64,000 nucleotides of DNA from JADKAV01 sp041393775 (GTDB taxonomy: Bacteria > Actinomycetota > Actinomycetes > S36-B12 > UBA10799). The stretch lies in assembly GCA_041393775.1 (NCBI GenBank), contig JAWKJM010000005.1, positions 62,001 through 126,000 of the forward strand. Reading direction: 5' to 3'. The translations under genes were made by a program, and so were the position numbers. This document shows, piece by piece, positions 51,612 to 59,540 of this stretch. The notes under the pieces are model-generated. The model made no database searches. It had not been told where the DNA came from and worked only from the letters and a program-made list of their open reading frames with translations. The stretch's first letter is position 1, and each line of letters starts with the position of its first letter.

Positions 51612-53188
51612 AGCGAGCGCGCCTCCTCGACCGTGAGCACCGGCAGCGGGGCTAGGACCTTCTGCACCTGCGGCGCGAAGGCCGGCGAGGACGTCAACGC
51701 CGTGCGAACGTCGGCGTCCGTGACCACCTCGCCGTCGGCGAGCACGATCACGCGGTCGCCGATCACCGCGACCAGCTCAACGTCGTGGGTGGCGACCAGC
51801 ACGCTGCAGCCGGCGTCGGCGAGATCGTTCAACCAGCGGCCGAAGGCCTGTTTGCCCGGGTAGTCCAGACCCCGGGTCGGCTCGTCGAGCAGCACCACAT
51901 CGGCGGTGGCCGCCAACTGGATCGCCAGAGCCAGCGCCAGTTGTTGTCCGGCCGACAGGTCTCTCGGGTGGGTCTGCGGATCCACGGTGTCGACGAGTTC
52001 GGTCAGGCGGCGCCAGGCGGATCCGGCGGCTTGACCGGTGTCGTGGTCGGCGGCCTCGCACTCCCGGGCGACGGTGTCGGTGTAGAACAGGTCCGTAGGG
52101 TCCTGCGGAACGTAGGCGATGTGTCGGAGAAGTTCTCGTCCTTTGAGATCCGCGGGATCCGCCTCGGCCACGCGGACGTTGCCGCGCTTTGGGCGCTGTG
52201 ACCCGGCGAACACGTTCATGAGCGTGGACTTGCCGGCTCCGTTGCGTCCCATCAGGGCGGTGATCTGCCCGGAGCGCAGGTGGGTGTGCACATTGAGCAG
52301 TGCATCGGCGCGCCCGTAACTCACCGATGCCCCGACGAGCCGTGCGACGTCCTCCCCGCCCTGTCGGCGCCTGGTCGGGGAGAAGGTGGCGTCGCGCAGT
52401 GCGGAGGCACGCCGGCGTGCGGACCGCACGGACAGCGGTACTGGGCTCCACCCCATCGCATGACCGAGCCGGACCACCGGCGGCTGCAGTCCGTGACCGG
52501 TCATCGCACTCGCTGGATCCTGCAGCGAGCAGGACGAATCGTCGATGCGGATCACGTGGTCGGCGAACTCGATGACGCGTTCCAGGCGGTGCTCGGCCAT
52601 GACAACAGTGATCGCCAAGTCGTGCACGAGCCGTTGGACTGCGGCCAGGACCTCCTCGGCTGCGGCGGGATCCAGGGCACTCGTCGGCTCATCCAGGACC
52701 AGAACCGCTGGTCCGGCGGTCAGCGCGGCACCGATCGCGACCCGCTGCTGTTCGCCGCCGGACAGGGTGTCCAACGACCGGTGCCGCAACGTGGACAGTC
52801 CCAGCAGGTCGAGGGTCTCCTCCACGCGCCGGCGCATCACGTCCGGGGCGAATCCGAGTGACTCCATCGTGTAGGCCAACTCGTCCTCCACCGTGTCGGT
52901 CGTGAACCCGGCCCGCGGGTTCTGCCCGACGGTGCCGACCGTCCCGGCGAGTTCCCGGGGAGGATGGGTGCGGGTGTCCAGTCCGCCGACGGTGACCCGG
53001 CCACTGAGAACCCCGCCGGTGAAATGCGGGACCAGCCCGTTGATCAGGTTCAGCAATGTGGACTTCCCGGACCCGGTGCGCCCGATCACCAGCGCGAGGT
53101 CACCCTCCGGGATGGTCAGGTCGATGGCTTTGAGCACCGGTGCGCTTGTCCCGGCGTGGGCGAAGGTCACGTTCTCGAAGTCGATCAT
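51608..53188 (-). CDS. Fused double ATP-binding protein of an ECF transporter (EcfA-EcfA')
   Basis: A 526-residue protein with two complete ABC domains in one chain. Domain one (residues about 1-230): Walker A GRTGSGKSTLL, Q-loop region, signature LSGGEQQRVAIG, Walker B LVLDEPTSALD, H-loop MAEHRL. Domain two (about 285-510): GRNGAGKSTLM, LSAGQQLALALAIQ, VVLLDEPTRGLD, THDVEL. Domain two has a variant signature (LSAGQ). ATG 53188 overlaps the EcfT stop (ATGA). The upstream in-frame extension to 54208 is a shadow of EcfT. It powers uptake together with EcfT and the S component. Confidence 0.93.
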   Translation of the reverse strand: MIDFENVTFAHAGTSAPVLKAIDLTIPEGDLALVIGRTGSGKSTLLNLINGLVPHFTGGVLSGRVTVGGLDTRTHPPRELAGTVGTVGQNPRAGFTTDTVEDELAYTMESLGFAPDVMRRRVEETLDLLGLSTLRHRSLDTLSGGEQQRVAIGAALTAGPAVLVLDEPTSALDPAAAEEVLAAVQRLVHDLAITVVMAEHRLERVIEFADHVIRIDDSSCSLQDPASAMTGHGLQPPVVRLGHAMGWSPVPLSVRSARRRASALRDATFSPTRRRQGGEDVARLVGASVSYGRADALLNVHTHLRSGQITALMGRNGAGKSTLMNVFAGSQRPKRGNVRVAEADPADLKGRELLRHIAYVPQDPTDLFYTDTVARECEAADHDTGQAAGSAWRRLTELVDTVDPQTHPRDLSAGQQLALALAIQLAATADVVLLDEPTRGLDYPGKQAFGRWLNDLADAGCSVLVATHDVELVAVIGDRVIVLADGEVVTDADVRTALTSSPAFAPQVQKVLAPLPVLTVEEARSL

Positions 53189-54237
53189 GTCGCCTGCCAA
53201 GGAAGCGGAGGTGGCGGGGTGAGCCCGGCCGGCAGAGCGGCCAGGAGGATGGCGGCGACGACCCCCGCCGGGAGCGCCGGCCAGGTCAGGGGCAGTGTGA
53301 TCGTGTTGGATGACACGGTCATGACCGCGATGGCCGCCAGAACCCCCGACCCCGCGGTGAGCGTTTCGGGCCACCTCCAGGGATCCGGCCGGTAGCGGGT
53401 GCGCGGGACTCGGCGCCCGGCGAGCACGATCCCGCCCACCGCCATCAGGACTCCGATTCCGAGAAGTGCCCAGCCCCACCCGCTGGCCCCGAGGACCGCG
53501 AACAGTCCGAGGGCCATGCCCATCAGTCCGACGAGCACGAGCCCGGCCTGCAGCAGGCGTTCGGCTCCGGATGTGGTGCTCGCGCGTCCATATCCGCGGG
53601 TGTCCATGGCAGCGGCCAGGTTGATGGCGTCGTCCAGCGACGATTCCAGCACGGGCACGGCGGACTCCGCTGCTGCCCGCAGGCCGGCGGTGGGCCGGCC
53701 GCGTAGCCGGCGTGCTTGCATCACCCGGCGCACGTTGATCATGATTCTGGGAGCCAAGGACAGGGCCACCACAGCTGCGACGCCAACGTGGTACAGCCCT
53801 GCGGGCAGGGCTTTGAGCAGGCGTACGGGGCTGGCCAGGGAATTCGCAGCGCCGATGCAGACGAGCAGGGTTGCCAGTTGCGCACCCTGGATGAGCGCGA
53901 TCAGCAGCATCTCCACGGTGACCGTCCCGCCCAGAGTGACGCCGGCGAGCCAGTCGGGCAGGGCCACCGAAGGCAGCACGAACAACTCGGTGGTCCCGAC
54001 CCGGACCCCGAACACGACCGTGAACACGACCCTGATGGCGATCACCAGCAGGGCCAGCCGCAGGAAGACGCTGAACGCACCGGCCCACTGCGCCTGCGGC
54101 CGGCGAGCGCTGACCACCAACACCGCCACGGCCACGATGAGTCCCAGCAGCAGCGGATTGGACGTCCTGGTGGCGGCCGCTCCCAGACCCAGGGCCCAGA
54201 GCCACCACGCTCCCGGATGCAGCCAGCGGCTGTTCAT
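53185..54237 (-). CDS. ECF transporter transmembrane component EcfT
   Basis: Membrane coupling protein of 350 residues. N-terminal helices (WWLWALGLGAAATRTSNPLL, LLGLIVAVAVLVVSARRPQ) are followed by the cytosolic coupling helices containing RRVMQARRLRGRP and AAAMDTRGYGRA, the two EcfT signature motifs that bind the ATPase. Extra C-terminal helices (LQAGLVLVGLMGMALGLFAVL and on) lengthen it relative to the usual 250-270 residues. ATG 54237 overlaps the stop of the exported protein gene (ATGA). Confidence 0.9.
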   Translation of the reverse strand: MNSRWLHPGAWWLWALGLGAAATRTSNPLLLGLIVAVAVLVVSARRPQAQWAGAFSVFLRLALLVIAIRVVFTVVFGVRVGTTELFVLPSVALPDWLAGVTLGGTVTVEMLLIALIQGAQLATLLVCIGAANSLASPVRLLKALPAGLYHVGVAAVVALSLAPRIMINVRRVMQARRLRGRPTAGLRAAAESAVPVLESSLDDAINLAAAMDTRGYGRASTTSGAERLLQAGLVLVGLMGMALGLFAVLGASGWGWALLGIGVLMAVGGIVLAGRRVPRTRYRPDPWRWPETLTAGSGVLAAIAVMTVSSNTITLPLTWPALPAGVVAAILLAALPAGLTPPPPLPWQAT

Positions 54238-55052
54238 TCGCGTCCCCGTCTCATCAGGACCGCCATCCCGAGCAGCGCTGCGATCAGCGCGGCACCGATC
54301 GCGGCCACCCAGGCCGGCGGGGCCGTCGTGCCCTGCGCAGACGCCGGGGGCTGATCGGCGGCCAGAGCGATGGCCGACGGCGCTCCGCTCGAGGATCGGG
54401 GTGTCGTGAGGCTGGGCGTGGGGGTTGGGCTTTGCGACGTTGTCCGTGGCGCGTGCGTGAGTTGGGTGTCCGGCGCCGGGACCGTCACCGGATCCGGCGC
54501 GACGGGTTGCGTCGTCCGTGTCGGCGTCGCCGACGTTTCGGTGACGGCACCGGCGGTCTGGCCGGGGCACTCCGTGGCGGGGAAGCCCGCGATGCCGCAG
54601 ATCAGTCCGCTGGCGTTGAAGCGCAGTTTCGCGACCTTCTGCAGTACTTGCAGACCCGTCGCGCTGGTGGGCACCGTCACGCACGAGGTCGACGTTGCCG
54701 GGGGAGTCTCGCCGACTGGTGCGATGCCGGCCGGGCCGAAGTCGATCACCACAGCGACGCGCTTCTGGCCCGCGGCAGCGGCCGGCTGTCCCGGGCACAA
54801 CTGGTCGTACGAACTCGCCTCGGTCGGGGCGGTGGCCTGTGAACCGTCTCGCGGCGAGACCACGAATCGCCAGCCCTCGACGCTGGCGTCGGCCGGGACC
54901 CGGAAGGCAGGCCCCCGGCCCGAGTACGACCACTGGTCCCCGCCGGTCCAGTACGACCAGTAGCGGTAGGTCGCCGCATGTGCGGGCACAGGTATCAGCA
55001 CGACGGCCGCGCATGCCATCGTGCTGATACCTGCGACGACCTTGGTGATCAT
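54234..55052 (-). CDS. Exported, membrane-anchored beta-domain protein (SCO2322-like)
   Basis: A 272-residue surface protein. Signal peptide MITKVVAGISTMACAAVVLI to AHA; mature N terminus ATYRYWSYWTGGDQWSYSGR with a GPAFRVPADASVEGWRF segment that I recall from the actinobacterial SCO2322 family; two cysteine pairs (LCPGQ / SCVTV, and LICG / ECPG). The C-terminal part of this domain (TGLQVLQKVAKLRFNASGLI) resembles DUF4430-type beta-domains found in transcobalamin. A Thr/Pro-rich linker (residues about 175-235) leads to one membrane helix (WVAAIGAALIAALLGMAVLM) and RRGRE. It is coupled by ATGA overlaps to both neighbours. It would stand as a binding domain on a stalk outside the membrane. Confidence 0.75.
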   Translation of the reverse strand: MITKVVAGISTMACAAVVLIPVPAHAATYRYWSYWTGGDQWSYSGRGPAFRVPADASVEGWRFVVSPRDGSQATAPTEASSYDQLCPGQPAAAAGQKRVAVVIDFGPAGIAPVGETPPATSTSCVTVPTSATGLQVLQKVAKLRFNASGLICGIAGFPATECPGQTAGAVTETSATPTRTTQPVAPDPVTVPAPDTQLTHAPRTTSQSPTPTPSLTTPRSSSGAPSAIALAADQPPASAQGTTAPPAWVAAIGAALIAALLGMAVLMRRGRE

Positions 55053-56089
55053 CTCGTCTGCGACTTTGCCAGACGCTTGATCAGGTTGGTCCCGCCGAAG
55101 TCCTTCGGGTTCTCCCCGGTGGCATGGGCCAGCAGGATCAGCATGGCGATCGGGCCGGGAGCGTCCTGGCCGTTCGCAGTGATCCAGTCGTCCGCGGAGC
55201 TCTTGAGGAATCTCGTGGTGGTCTTCACCGCCTTGCGGCCCGCCCGGGCGTTGGCCAGAGCCAGGGTCGCTGAGGCAGCGCCTGCGTAGTCGGTGCCCGG
55301 GTATCCGCCGCCGTAGGGCAGTCTTCCCTTGACCGCAAGCAGCCGGGCGCTGAGGTAACCGAGCGCCGCCTGTTTGACCGAGGCCTGGTTGCGGTTCTTG
55401 CCCGAGCACGTCAACCTGGGCGACGATTTGGAGATCTTGCCCGGGGTGGGCAAGGTCAGTCCACCGCCGAGCATCCACGCGGCCTGGCTCGTCGCGTTGT
55501 CGTTGGCCTCGGGCAACGACGCGTCGAAGGCCAGGGCGCCGCGCGACTTCTTGGGCGCGGAACACCGCAACTGGATGGTGCGCAGGTAGCGGTTCTTCTG
55601 TTTGCCGCGCACTGCCGCGACGGCTGCGTTGGCCAGCGCCGTCGAATTGGTGTCCGCGGTCGCGCCCGCGCCCGGGTAGTAGGCCCATCCGCCATCAGCA
55701 TCGCGATGCTCGACCAGCCAGGCGACGGCTTGGCGGGCGGCCTTGCGGTTGCCGGTCGCCAGCAGGGCAGCGGCGGCGGTTGCGGTCGAGTTGGTGTCCT
55801 GCCCGGCGAAGCTGACCGGGTCAGGGGCCGGGCAGGAGGGACCAGTGTCCGCGCGGTACGCCACGAACCCCCCGTCGTCGCACTGTTGCTGGCGCAACCA
55901 TCTGGTCGCGGATCTGGGCACGGTCTTGCCGGCCGCGGTCAGCGCCAGGATCGACAGGGACTGACGATATGCGCCGTCGAACGCTGGGTCGGCTGCGCCG
56001 TAGAGTCCCGTGTCATCGGCCATGGCCGGTGCAGCTGTGAAGAGCAGGGCGGTAGCCATCCCCGCGGTGATGAGTGGTTTCGTGAACAC
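55049..56089 (-). CDS. Exported alpha/alpha-barrel protein (prenyltransferase/transcobalamin-alpha-like repeats)
   Basis: A 346-residue secreted protein. GTG 56089, with GGAGG seven bases ahead, starts a signal peptide (FTKPLITAGMATALLFTAAP then AMA). The mature chain has repeated helical-hairpin motifs: YRQSLSILALTAAGK, LRQQQCDDGGFVAYR, GQDTNSTATAAAALL, HRDADGGWAYYPG, TADTNSTALANAAV, DNATSQAAWMLGGGL, DYAGAASATLALANA. The DGG(F/W) and DTNSTA words match the terpenoid-cyclase-like six-alpha/six-alpha barrel family; the DT..A.A words also recall the alpha domain of eukaryotic cobalamin carriers. There are no catalytic Asp-rich cyclase motifs. It lies directly behind a cobalamin riboswitch. Confidence 0.75.
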   Translation of the reverse strand: MFTKPLITAGMATALLFTAAPAMADDTGLYGAADPAFDGAYRQSLSILALTAAGKTVPRSATRWLRQQQCDDGGFVAYRADTGPSCPAPDPVSFAGQDTNSTATAAAALLATGNRKAARQAVAWLVEHRDADGGWAYYPGAGATADTNSTALANAAVAAVRGKQKNRYLRTIQLRCSAPKKSRGALAFDASLPEANDNATSQAAWMLGGGLTLPTPGKISKSSPRLTCSGKNRNQASVKQAALGYLSARLLAVKGRLPYGGGYPGTDYAGAASATLALANARAGRKAVKTTTRFLKSSADDWITANGQDAPGPIAMLILLAHATGENPKDFGGTNLIKRLAKSQTR

Positions 56090-56104
56090 GCGTTGTCCTC
56101 CAAA

Positions 56105-56290
56105 GCGGTCCGAACGGACCGAAGCCACACGTGTGCATCGGCAGCCGTCCGTAACCTCGACAGAATCGGGCCGCTTCCAAGTGCCAGGTGCTCCGACTCT
56201 CCTCCGCAAGGGAGGAACACGGTTGCGGGACAGCGCCGGATTCCCACCGGTCTTCCCCTGGATTTCACTTGGTAACGCTTGGGGCGGGTG
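56105..56290 (-). ncRNA. Cobalamin riboswitch
   Basis: On the minus strand the leader before the exported barrel gene contains the conserved core of a cobalamin aptamer: GGGGAAGACCGGTGGGAATC directly followed by CGGCGCTGTCCCGCAACCGT (about 56255-56216), and GAGTCGGAGCACCTGGC (about 56199-56183). A GGTCCG-TTC-GGACC-type hairpin (about 56120-56103) lies between aptamer and ribosome site and can serve as the expression platform. Bound cobalamin would turn off the whole coupled operon. Confidence 0.9.
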
Positions 56291-56398
56291 CCCCACTGCT
56301 CAGTTAACCAGGTGCCGGCGCGCCGTTGGGCGTCAGGGTGGCTCGTCGTGGCAGCCCGTAAGACCCACTGGATCACCGCCGGGCTCAGCGGGTCGCTC

Positions 56399-56581
56399 TC
56401 AGGTGCCCGGGCGCAGGCTCATCGGCCCGTACACAACCCTGTGCTCCTCCAACAGGGTCACGTCCTCGACCCCGTCGTCCAGCAGCTCCGCCCAGACCTC
56501 TCCGACCCATGTCTCGGCGTCCGCCTGTGTCGGGAAGTCAGGCGATACCTCCCCGTTGGAGTACTGCCACCGGTAAGTCAC
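56399..56581 (-). CDS. Small conserved actinobacterial protein
   Basis: A 60-residue cytosolic protein: YRWQYSNGEVSPDF, AETWVGEVWAELLDDGVEDV, TLLEEHRVVYGPMSL. Very similar small proteins are common in actinomycetes by recall; their function is not known to me. The GTG at 56581 overlaps the stop of the aldo/keto reductase (GTGA), so it is translationally coupled; the longer open frame upstream is not credible. Between it and the riboswitch (56290-56398) nothing else is seen. Confidence 0.78.
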   Translation of the reverse strand: MTYRWQYSNGEVSPDFPTQADAETWVGEVWAELLDDGVEDVTLLEEHRVVYGPMSLRPGT

Positions 56582-57576
56582 GGCCGCTCCTGCGGAGAGC
56601 GAGTCAGGCCTGGATCGCGGAAGACCACCGACCCCAGCGCCGCGTCGATGGCCTCCATCGTGGCCGGGTCGAGTCGCACTCCAGACGCCTTGACGTTGTC
56701 CCTGACCTGTTCGGGCCGTGTTGCACCGATGATCGCCGCGCTGACTGCCGGGTTCTGCAGTACCCAGGCGAGGGCCAGTTGCGCCAGGTTGAGGCCGTGG
56801 TCGGCGGCGATGGGTTCCAATCGGGCCACAGCCGTAAGGATGTCTTCGGACATCAGCCGCTTGATGAAGTTCGATCCCTGCGCATCTGTGGCACGTGATC
56901 CCGGGGGAGGGGCCTGCCCTGGCTTGTACTTGCCGCTGAGTACCCCTTGTGCCATAGGCGACCACACGATCTGGCCGATTCCGTGCGACTCACATTCGGG
57001 AATCACCTCGGCCTCGATGACCCGGTACAGCATGTTGTACTGCGGCTGGTTGGAAATGATCCGGTCGAAGCCCATCTGCTCCGCGATCTCCACCGCGGCC
57101 TGGATCTGCTCCGCGCGCCACTCGGAGACCCCCACGTACAGCACCTTGCCGGAGCGCACGAGATCGTCGAAGGCCCGCAGAGTCTCCTCCAGGGGAGTGT
57201 CATTGTCGAACCGATGGGCCTGGTACATGTCCAGGTAGTCCACTCCGAGCCGACGCAGGGATCCGTTGCACGACTCCATGATGTGCTTGCGCGACAAGCC
57301 GCGGTCGTTCCTTCCCGGCCCGGTCGGCCAGTAGACCTTCGTGAAGATCTCCAGGCCCTCCCTCCGCTGCCCCTTGAGCGCCCTGCCCAGGACCTCTTCA
57401 GCCTTCGTGCCGGCGTAGATGTCGGCGGTGTCGAAGGTGGTGATGCCCGCATCCAGCGCAGCATTCACACATTCGACGGCGGCGTCTTCGGTCACCTGAC
57501 CCGCGTGGGTGATCCAGTTCCCGAACGCCATCTCGCTGACCATGAGCCCACTACCGCCCAGATATCGGTGCTCCAT
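56578..57576 (-). CDS. Aldo/keto reductase (Kv-beta / YghZ-like)
   Basis: NADP(H)-dependent oxidoreductase of 332 residues with a TIM-barrel fold. The catalytic tetrad is visible: Asp and Tyr in TFDTADIYAGTKAEEVLG, Lys in IFTKVYW, His in MYQAHRFDND. The C-terminal cofactor loop (AAIIGATRPEQVRDNVKASG) is that of the beta-subunit subgroup of voltage-gated K+ channels. A purine-rich GAGGGAGAGGG ribosome site precedes the ATG. The substrate is not predictable. Confidence 0.94.
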   Translation of the reverse strand: MEHRYLGGSGLMVSEMAFGNWITHAGQVTEDAAVECVNAALDAGITTFDTADIYAGTKAEEVLGRALKGQRREGLEIFTKVYWPTGPGRNDRGLSRKHIMESCNGSLRRLGVDYLDMYQAHRFDNDTPLEETLRAFDDLVRSGKVLYVGVSEWRAEQIQAAVEIAEQMGFDRIISNQPQYNMLYRVIEAEVIPECESHGIGQIVWSPMAQGVLSGKYKPGQAPPPGSRATDAQGSNFIKRLMSEDILTAVARLEPIAADHGLNLAQLALAWVLQNPAVSAAIIGATRPEQVRDNVKASGVRLDPATMEAIDAALGSVVFRDPGLTRSPQERP

Positions 57577-57669
57577 GACTAGCCCTCTCCCTCGATTGCC
57601 GGACTCTACCCGCTGTAGCGATGACCACTCAAGGTCACCGAACTCGCGGCCCGGGGCCGAACCGGTGTC

Positions 57670-58281
57670 CTACTTGGCCTTCTTGGGTTCCACCGGTTTG
57701 CCGCCGGCTTTGACCTTCGGCGGAGGCAACCTCAGCCGGCGGATCTGCAAGGCTCGCATCGCCCCGTAGAAGGTCGCACCTTTGCGTTCGGATGGATCGG
57801 GGAAGTCCCTGGCCAGGCTGCTGCGCAGCCGGAACAGCAGGATCGTCATGTCCACCACCAGCAGTGCGAGCATCAGGAACCACACCACCGAGACGATCGC
57901 CTGGATGTTCGGGTTGCGGAAAAGGCCCACGATGAGCACGACGACGGCCAGCGGGATGAAGTACTCGGCGAGGGTACGGCGGCTGTCGACGAAGTTGCGA
58001 ACGTGTTTGCGCACCGGCCCGGCATCGCGTGCCGGCAGGGCGCGCTCATCACCGGCCATCAGGGCTTCCCGGGAACTGATCCGTTCGGCTCGGGCCTGCT
58101 CGCGCTCGAGTTTGCGGCGGGCTTTCGGGTCCGTGGGGCCCTTCAGCGATTGCCGACGGGCTTCCTCGGCCTCCTTGCGGGTGGGGGTGGGACGGCCCTT
58201 GCCGACGGTCGTCGCCGGCGACTGCGCCGATGCGTCGTCCTGGGGCTGTGACGACTGGTCCTTCTTGCCCAATCCGAACAT
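57670..58281 (-). CDS. DUF3043 membrane protein
   Basis: A 203-residue protein with a long charged N-terminal region (GKGRPTPTRKEAEEARRQSL with more Arg/Glu-rich helix), two close membrane helices (YFIPLAVVVLIVGLF and VVWFLMLALLVVDMTILLF), and a basic tail ending KPVEPKKAK. It matches DUF3043, which I recall divergent from pspA in actinomycetes. ATG 58281 has TACAGT six bases upstream (leaderless layout). Its role is unknown; the context suggests membrane maintenance. Confidence 0.87.
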   Translation of the reverse strand: MFGLGKKDQSSQPQDDASAQSPATTVGKGRPTPTRKEAEEARRQSLKGPTDPKARRKLEREQARAERISSREALMAGDERALPARDAGPVRKHVRNFVDSRRTLAEYFIPLAVVVLIVGLFRNPNIQAIVSVVWFLMLALLVVDMTILLFRLRSSLARDFPDPSERKGATFYGAMRALQIRRLRLPPPKVKAGGKPVEPKKAK

Positions 58282-58360
58282 GCATGCACTGTACGACGGA
58301 TGCGCGCACTGGGCCCTACCCCCTAGGCTTGCCACAGAAGCTTCAGCGAAGGGATGACCG

Positions 58361-59158
58361 ATGGGGATGTGGCAGCGCTTCACCTTGATCTTCAAGTCGA
58401 AGGCCAACAAGGCTCTCGACCGGGCCGAGGACCCGCGCGAGACACTCGACTACTCCTACGAGAAGCAGTTGGAACTGCTGCAGAAGGTCCGCCGAGGGGT
58501 GGCTGACGTGGCCACGTCGCGCAAGCGGCTCGAACTGCAGATCGGTCAACTTGATCAGCAGTCCTCGAAACTGGAGACGCAGGCCCGCGCTGCCCTTGCC
58601 GGTGGTCGCGAAGACCTGGCCCGGGAGGCTCTCACCCGCCGCAGCGGCCTCACCACGCAACTCAATGACTTGCACACCCAGTTGGCGACCCTGCAGGACC
58701 AGGAGGAGAAGCTGACCCAGGCCTCGCAGCGGCTGCAGGCGAAGGTGGAGTCGTTCCGCACCAAGAAGGAAACGATCAAGGCGACCTACTCGGCTGCGGA
58801 GGCACAGACCAAGATCAACGAGGCGTTCTCCGGGATCTCGGAGGAGCTAGGTGATGTCGGCATGGCCATCCAGCGTGCAGAGGACAAGACCCAGTCGATG
58901 CAGGCCCGCGCAGGCGCCATGGACGAGTTGATGGCCTCGGGTGCGTTGGAAGACGCGACCGGCACTTCCAAGGACGCCATCACCGCCGAACTCGAGCGGA
59001 TGGCCAGCACCAGCGAGGTGGAGGACTCGTTGGCGGCGATGAAGGCCGAACTGACGGGGGGAGCGACACCCGCGGCCGTCGAACCGGCTTCGGCGCCGGC
59101 TGTGGAGTCCGGCCCGGCGGCCCCGGAGCAACCCAAACCCGCCACGGACGAAAGTTGA
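58361..59158 (+). CDS. pspA: Phage-shock protein A (PspA/IM30 family)
   Basis: Peripheral membrane-stabilising protein of 265 residues that polymerises on damaged inner membrane. The N-terminal amphipathic helix (MWQRFTLIFKSKANKALDRA) and a long coiled coil (residues about 25-220, LDYSYEKQLELLQKVRRG, SFRTKKETIKATYSAAEAQT) are typical. A disordered Ala/Pro-rich tail (from about residue 235) is an actinobacterial addition. GAAGGGATGACCG before the ATG provides the ribosome site. It begins the pspA - pspAA - htpX - pspAB run. Confidence 0.95.
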   Translation: MGMWQRFTLIFKSKANKALDRAEDPRETLDYSYEKQLELLQKVRRGVADVATSRKRLELQIGQLDQQSSKLETQARAALAGGREDLAREALTRRSGLTTQLNDLHTQLATLQDQEEKLTQASQRLQAKVESFRTKKETIKATYSAAEAQTKINEAFSGISEELGDVGMAIQRAEDKTQSMQARAGAMDELMASGALEDATGTSKDAITAELERMASTSEVEDSLAAMKAELTGGATPAAVEPASAPAVESGPAAPEQPKPATDES

Positions 59159-59168
59159 GGAGACTGCC

Positions 59169-59441
59169 ATGATCGTTCGCATCATGGGGGAGGGCCAGTT
59201 CGAACTGCCCGACGAGTCCCTGGAGCGGCTCAACGAACTCGACGACGCCCTCGAAGCGGCCCTTGAGGACGGGGACGCATTCCCCGCCGCGCTCGCCGCC
59301 TTCCTGGACAGCGTCCGCAGCGCCGGGACCCGCGTGCCCGACGAGGAACTGGTGAGCTCCGACGTCGTGCTGCCGGCCGCGGAAGCCACAGCGGAGGAAG
59401 TCCGCCTGCTCCTGACCGATGAGGGCCTGATCCCGGACTGA
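59169..59441 (+). CDS. pspAA: PspA-associated protein PspAA
   Basis: Small protein of 90 residues matching the PspAA domain (MIVRIMGEGQFELPDESLER, LNELDDALEAALEDGD, LVSSDVVLPAAEAT). It is found beside PspA in actinobacteria and other phyla. A GAGGAG ribosome site lies seven bases before the ATG, and the gap to pspA is ten bases. It probably acts with PspA and the downstream protease; its exact role is not known to me. Confidence 0.9.
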   Translation: MIVRIMGEGQFELPDESLERLNELDDALEAALEDGDAFPAALAAFLDSVRSAGTRVPDEELVSSDVVLPAAEATAEEVRLLLTDEGLIPD

Positions 59442-59540
59442 TGCGAGTCCCGGGGGAACGCCCCCGGAGCGCGGGCGTTCCGCGCAGGGCGAATGTCGCA
59501 GCGCTGGGGCTGGGAGCGCTCGCATGGGAGAATAGGTCCC

